DNA from: Clostridiales bacterium
Lineage (GTDB): Bacteria; Bacillota; Peptococcia; Peptococcales; Peptococcaceae
NCBI GenBank assembly: GCA_003343815.1
Contig: QAKL01000076.1
Span: 1 to 7,027 of the forward strand
Direction of reading: 5' to 3'
DNA length: 7,027 nt
The notes beneath the pieces were generated by a model. It was given only the letters and a program-made list of their open reading frames with translations, was not told the origin of the DNA and did no database searches. This document shows positions 5,746 to 7,027 of this stretch, one piece after another; position 1 is the first letter of the stretch, and each line of letters begins with the position of its first letter. Made by a program: the position numbers and the translations under genes.

Positions 5746-5779
5746 TTATGATCCGATAATTTATCTTATTAGATCATAA
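5746..5779. promoter_or_regulatory. Nested dyad directly before the ribosome binding site of the P-loop-like gene
   Basis: Outer arms TTATGATC (5746-5753) and GATCATAA (5772-5779) are perfect 8-bp inverted repeats, enclosing a second perfect dyad GATAATTTATC (5755-5765). The outer arm overlaps the start of the AAGGAGG site (5741-5747). It could be an operator or an RNA hairpin that affects translation. It is not followed by a T run, so it is not a standard terminator for the upstream gene. Confidence 0.45.
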
Positions 5780-5793
5780 AGTATTTGGTGCCA

Positions 5794-7027
5794 TTACTCT
5801 GCCAATTCGTCCAAACGGCCGTGACGATCGTGAAAGACATTATACTGCACTTTTTGGTAATCGTTGATCGTTTCAGTTGTCTCTGACTCGCCCTTTTCGT
5901 GGAATACTCCGTCCGCGCTCATATAACCAAGCGAATTGATTACGGGCATTTCCTGACGGATTTCGTTTAAAAATTCGCCGTAGCCGTTAGTGGAAAGGCC
6001 TGCTTTTTCCAACAAAATATTACCCAAATAATTTAAGCTCACCGCATCGATATTTTCTTCATTAATATCGTAATTCGCCCAAATCATAAACGGCACTTTG
6101 TACTGCTTGATTTTATCCTCAAAAGTGAAGTCGTCTAAATCCTTGCCGACTGCCGCTTCTAAGAATTCCTGATCCAAGTTCGGCTGATGATCGCCGAAAA
6201 AGCACAAAATCACCGGCTCATTGACGTTTTTAAAATAATTAAGCAAATTTTTCAGCGCTTTATCCGACTCGCGAATGACCGAAATATACTGCGAAGCAAT
6301 ATTATCTCTGCGGCCATTACCGTTGCGGACATTGACATACTCGGAAATACCGCTGTTCGTGAGCTCATAGCCGCCGTGATTTTGAATTGTGACGTTAAAA
6401 ATAAACATTTTTTCGCCCTCTTCGCGTTCTTCGAAGCGTTTGATCAAATATTTGTAATCGCATCTGTCGCTCACATAATACCAGCGCATCATCTCGGGGT
6501 TTTCAAAATAATCTATGTCTAAAAATTCGTCAAAGCCCAAAAGCGGGTAAACTTTAGCACGCTGCCAGTTTTTCGCTGCCGCCGGATGCATGGCGACCGT
6601 CGTATAGCCCTGCTCTTTTAAAATTGTCGCCAAAGATGGCTGAGCAAAATTGACTGACTGCTGATAGGGAATATACCCTGAGCCGAAAAAATACATGCTG
6701 TTGCCGGTCAAAAATTCAAATTCGCTGTTGCAGGTCGTCCCGCCCAAGACCGAGACATACAAATTGCCGCGGATCGTATTATCAGTGTAGCTGTAGAAAT
6801 TATTCAGATATGGTTTATCTGCCGAAAAATCGCCCAGCGCCGCCAAATCGGAGAATGATTCGTTCATGATCGCAATGACATGCGGCTTGATCGGCTCGCT
6901 TTCAGTCGCAAGGACAGCATTTTCCGTATTTTGCAATGTAGCGTCTGCCGTTTTGTATTTATCCACCGTTTCGCAGACGCCCTGCGCGCTGTAGCCCAAC
7001 GGCTTTTCGATGTACATATACTGCCCG
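5794..7027 (-). CDS. LTA-synthase-like (sulfatase-fold) phosphoglycerol transferase, C-terminal catalytic part
   Basis: The frame is open to the right edge (GGG CAG TAT precede the first visible ATG at 7017), so this is a fragment lacking its N-terminus; relatives have about five membrane helices there. Counted from the Met at 7017, the LtaS-type extracellular catalytic domain shows its key residues: metal ligand E53 in IAIMNESFSD, nucleophile T95 in GGTTCNSEFEF, H214 in TIQNHGGYEL, and D276-H277 in FFGDHQPNL. Family knowledge: such enzymes transfer glycerol phosphate from phosphatidylglycerol to build lipoteichoic acid or related cell-surface polymers, using manganese at the site; MdoB/OpgB-type glycan decorators have the same fold. 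The C-terminal 60 or so residues are polar and less conserved. Its exact product is uncertain because organisms often carry several paralogues. The P-loop-like gene follows by 60 bp and may share its transcript. Confidence 0.88.
   Translation of the reverse strand, partial: GQYMYIEKPLGYSAQGVCETVDKYKTADATLQNTENAVLATESEPIKPHVIAIMNESFSDLAALGDFSADKPYLNNFYSYTDNTIRGNLYVSVLGGTTCNSEFEFLTGNSMYFFGSGYIPYQQSVNFAQPSLATILKEQGYTTVAMHPAAAKNWQRAKVYPLLGFDEFLDIDYFENPEMMRWYYVSDRCDYKYLIKRFEEREEGEKMFIFNVTIQNHGGYELTNSGISEYVNVRNGNGRRDNIASQYISVIRESDKALKNLLNYFKNVNEPVILCFFGDHQPNLDQEFLEAAVGKDLDDFTFEDKIKQYKVPFMIWANYDINEENIDAVSLNYLGNILLEKAGLSTNGYGEFLNEIRQEMPVINSLGYMSADGVFHEKGESETTETINDYQKVQYNVFHDRHGRLDELAE

Noticed and set aside
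6187..6522. Plus-strand 111-aa frame
   Set aside because: It is antisense to the conserved catalytic part of the LtaS-like gene.
1..7027. tRNA, rRNA, CRISPR array, insertion sequence or phage attachment site
   Set aside because: No cloverleaf, regular spaced repeats, transposase-like protein or integrase signature was seen on either strand.

Overview
The window looks like chromosomal DNA from a low-to-moderate GC Bacillota (Firmicutes), probably a clostridial or related anaerobic lineage; I cannot name a genus. The best evidence is the trio rplU - prp - rpmA, in which L27 carries the N-terminal extension (FNLQLFA before SKKG) that the Prp cysteine protease removes, a Bacillota/Fusobacteria-type trait. 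Strong AGGAGG-type ribosome binding sites, compact sigma-A promoters with 17-bp spacers and an LtaS-type sulfatase-fold enzyme agree with this. All recognised genes are on the minus strand, so transcription runs from high to low coordinates.

In transcription order: (1) 7027-5794, the C-terminal catalytic part of an LTA-synthase/phosphoglycerol-transferase-like protein, cut by the window edge. (2) 5733-4750, a 327-aa protein that I read as a divergent member of the tandem P-loop family PRK06851 with both P-loops decayed. A nested dyad lies just before its ribosome binding site. (3) rpmE (L31), with its own promoter and terminator. (4) The rplU - prp - rpmA operon, with a consensus promoter, an approximately 100-nt structured L21 leader, tight spacing and a terminator directly after rpmA. 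(5) A LysR-type regulator gene with a perfect consensus promoter and its own terminator. (6) A 195-bp regulatory region holding a 20-bp-arm palindrome, a good sigma-A promoter and a second dyad in the 5' UTR. (7) An SLC13/DASS-like anion permease. (8) The N-terminal third or so of an alkaline-phosphatase-superfamily phosphodiesterase, cut by the left edge.

The ribosomal genes are standard housekeeping: Prp matures L27 after it is made from the same mRNA. The LysR regulator, permease and phosphodiesterase probably form one accessory locus in which the regulator controls uptake of an organic anion, with the phosphodiesterase cotranscribed; the substrate cannot be told from sequence. The items most worth a second look are the doubly degenerate P-loop protein, the palindromic control region before the permease, and a short element shared by the two 5' UTRs. 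There are no tRNAs, rRNAs, CRISPR arrays or insertion sequences, and no gene-free stretch above 300 bp. I found no clear novel multi-gene system.
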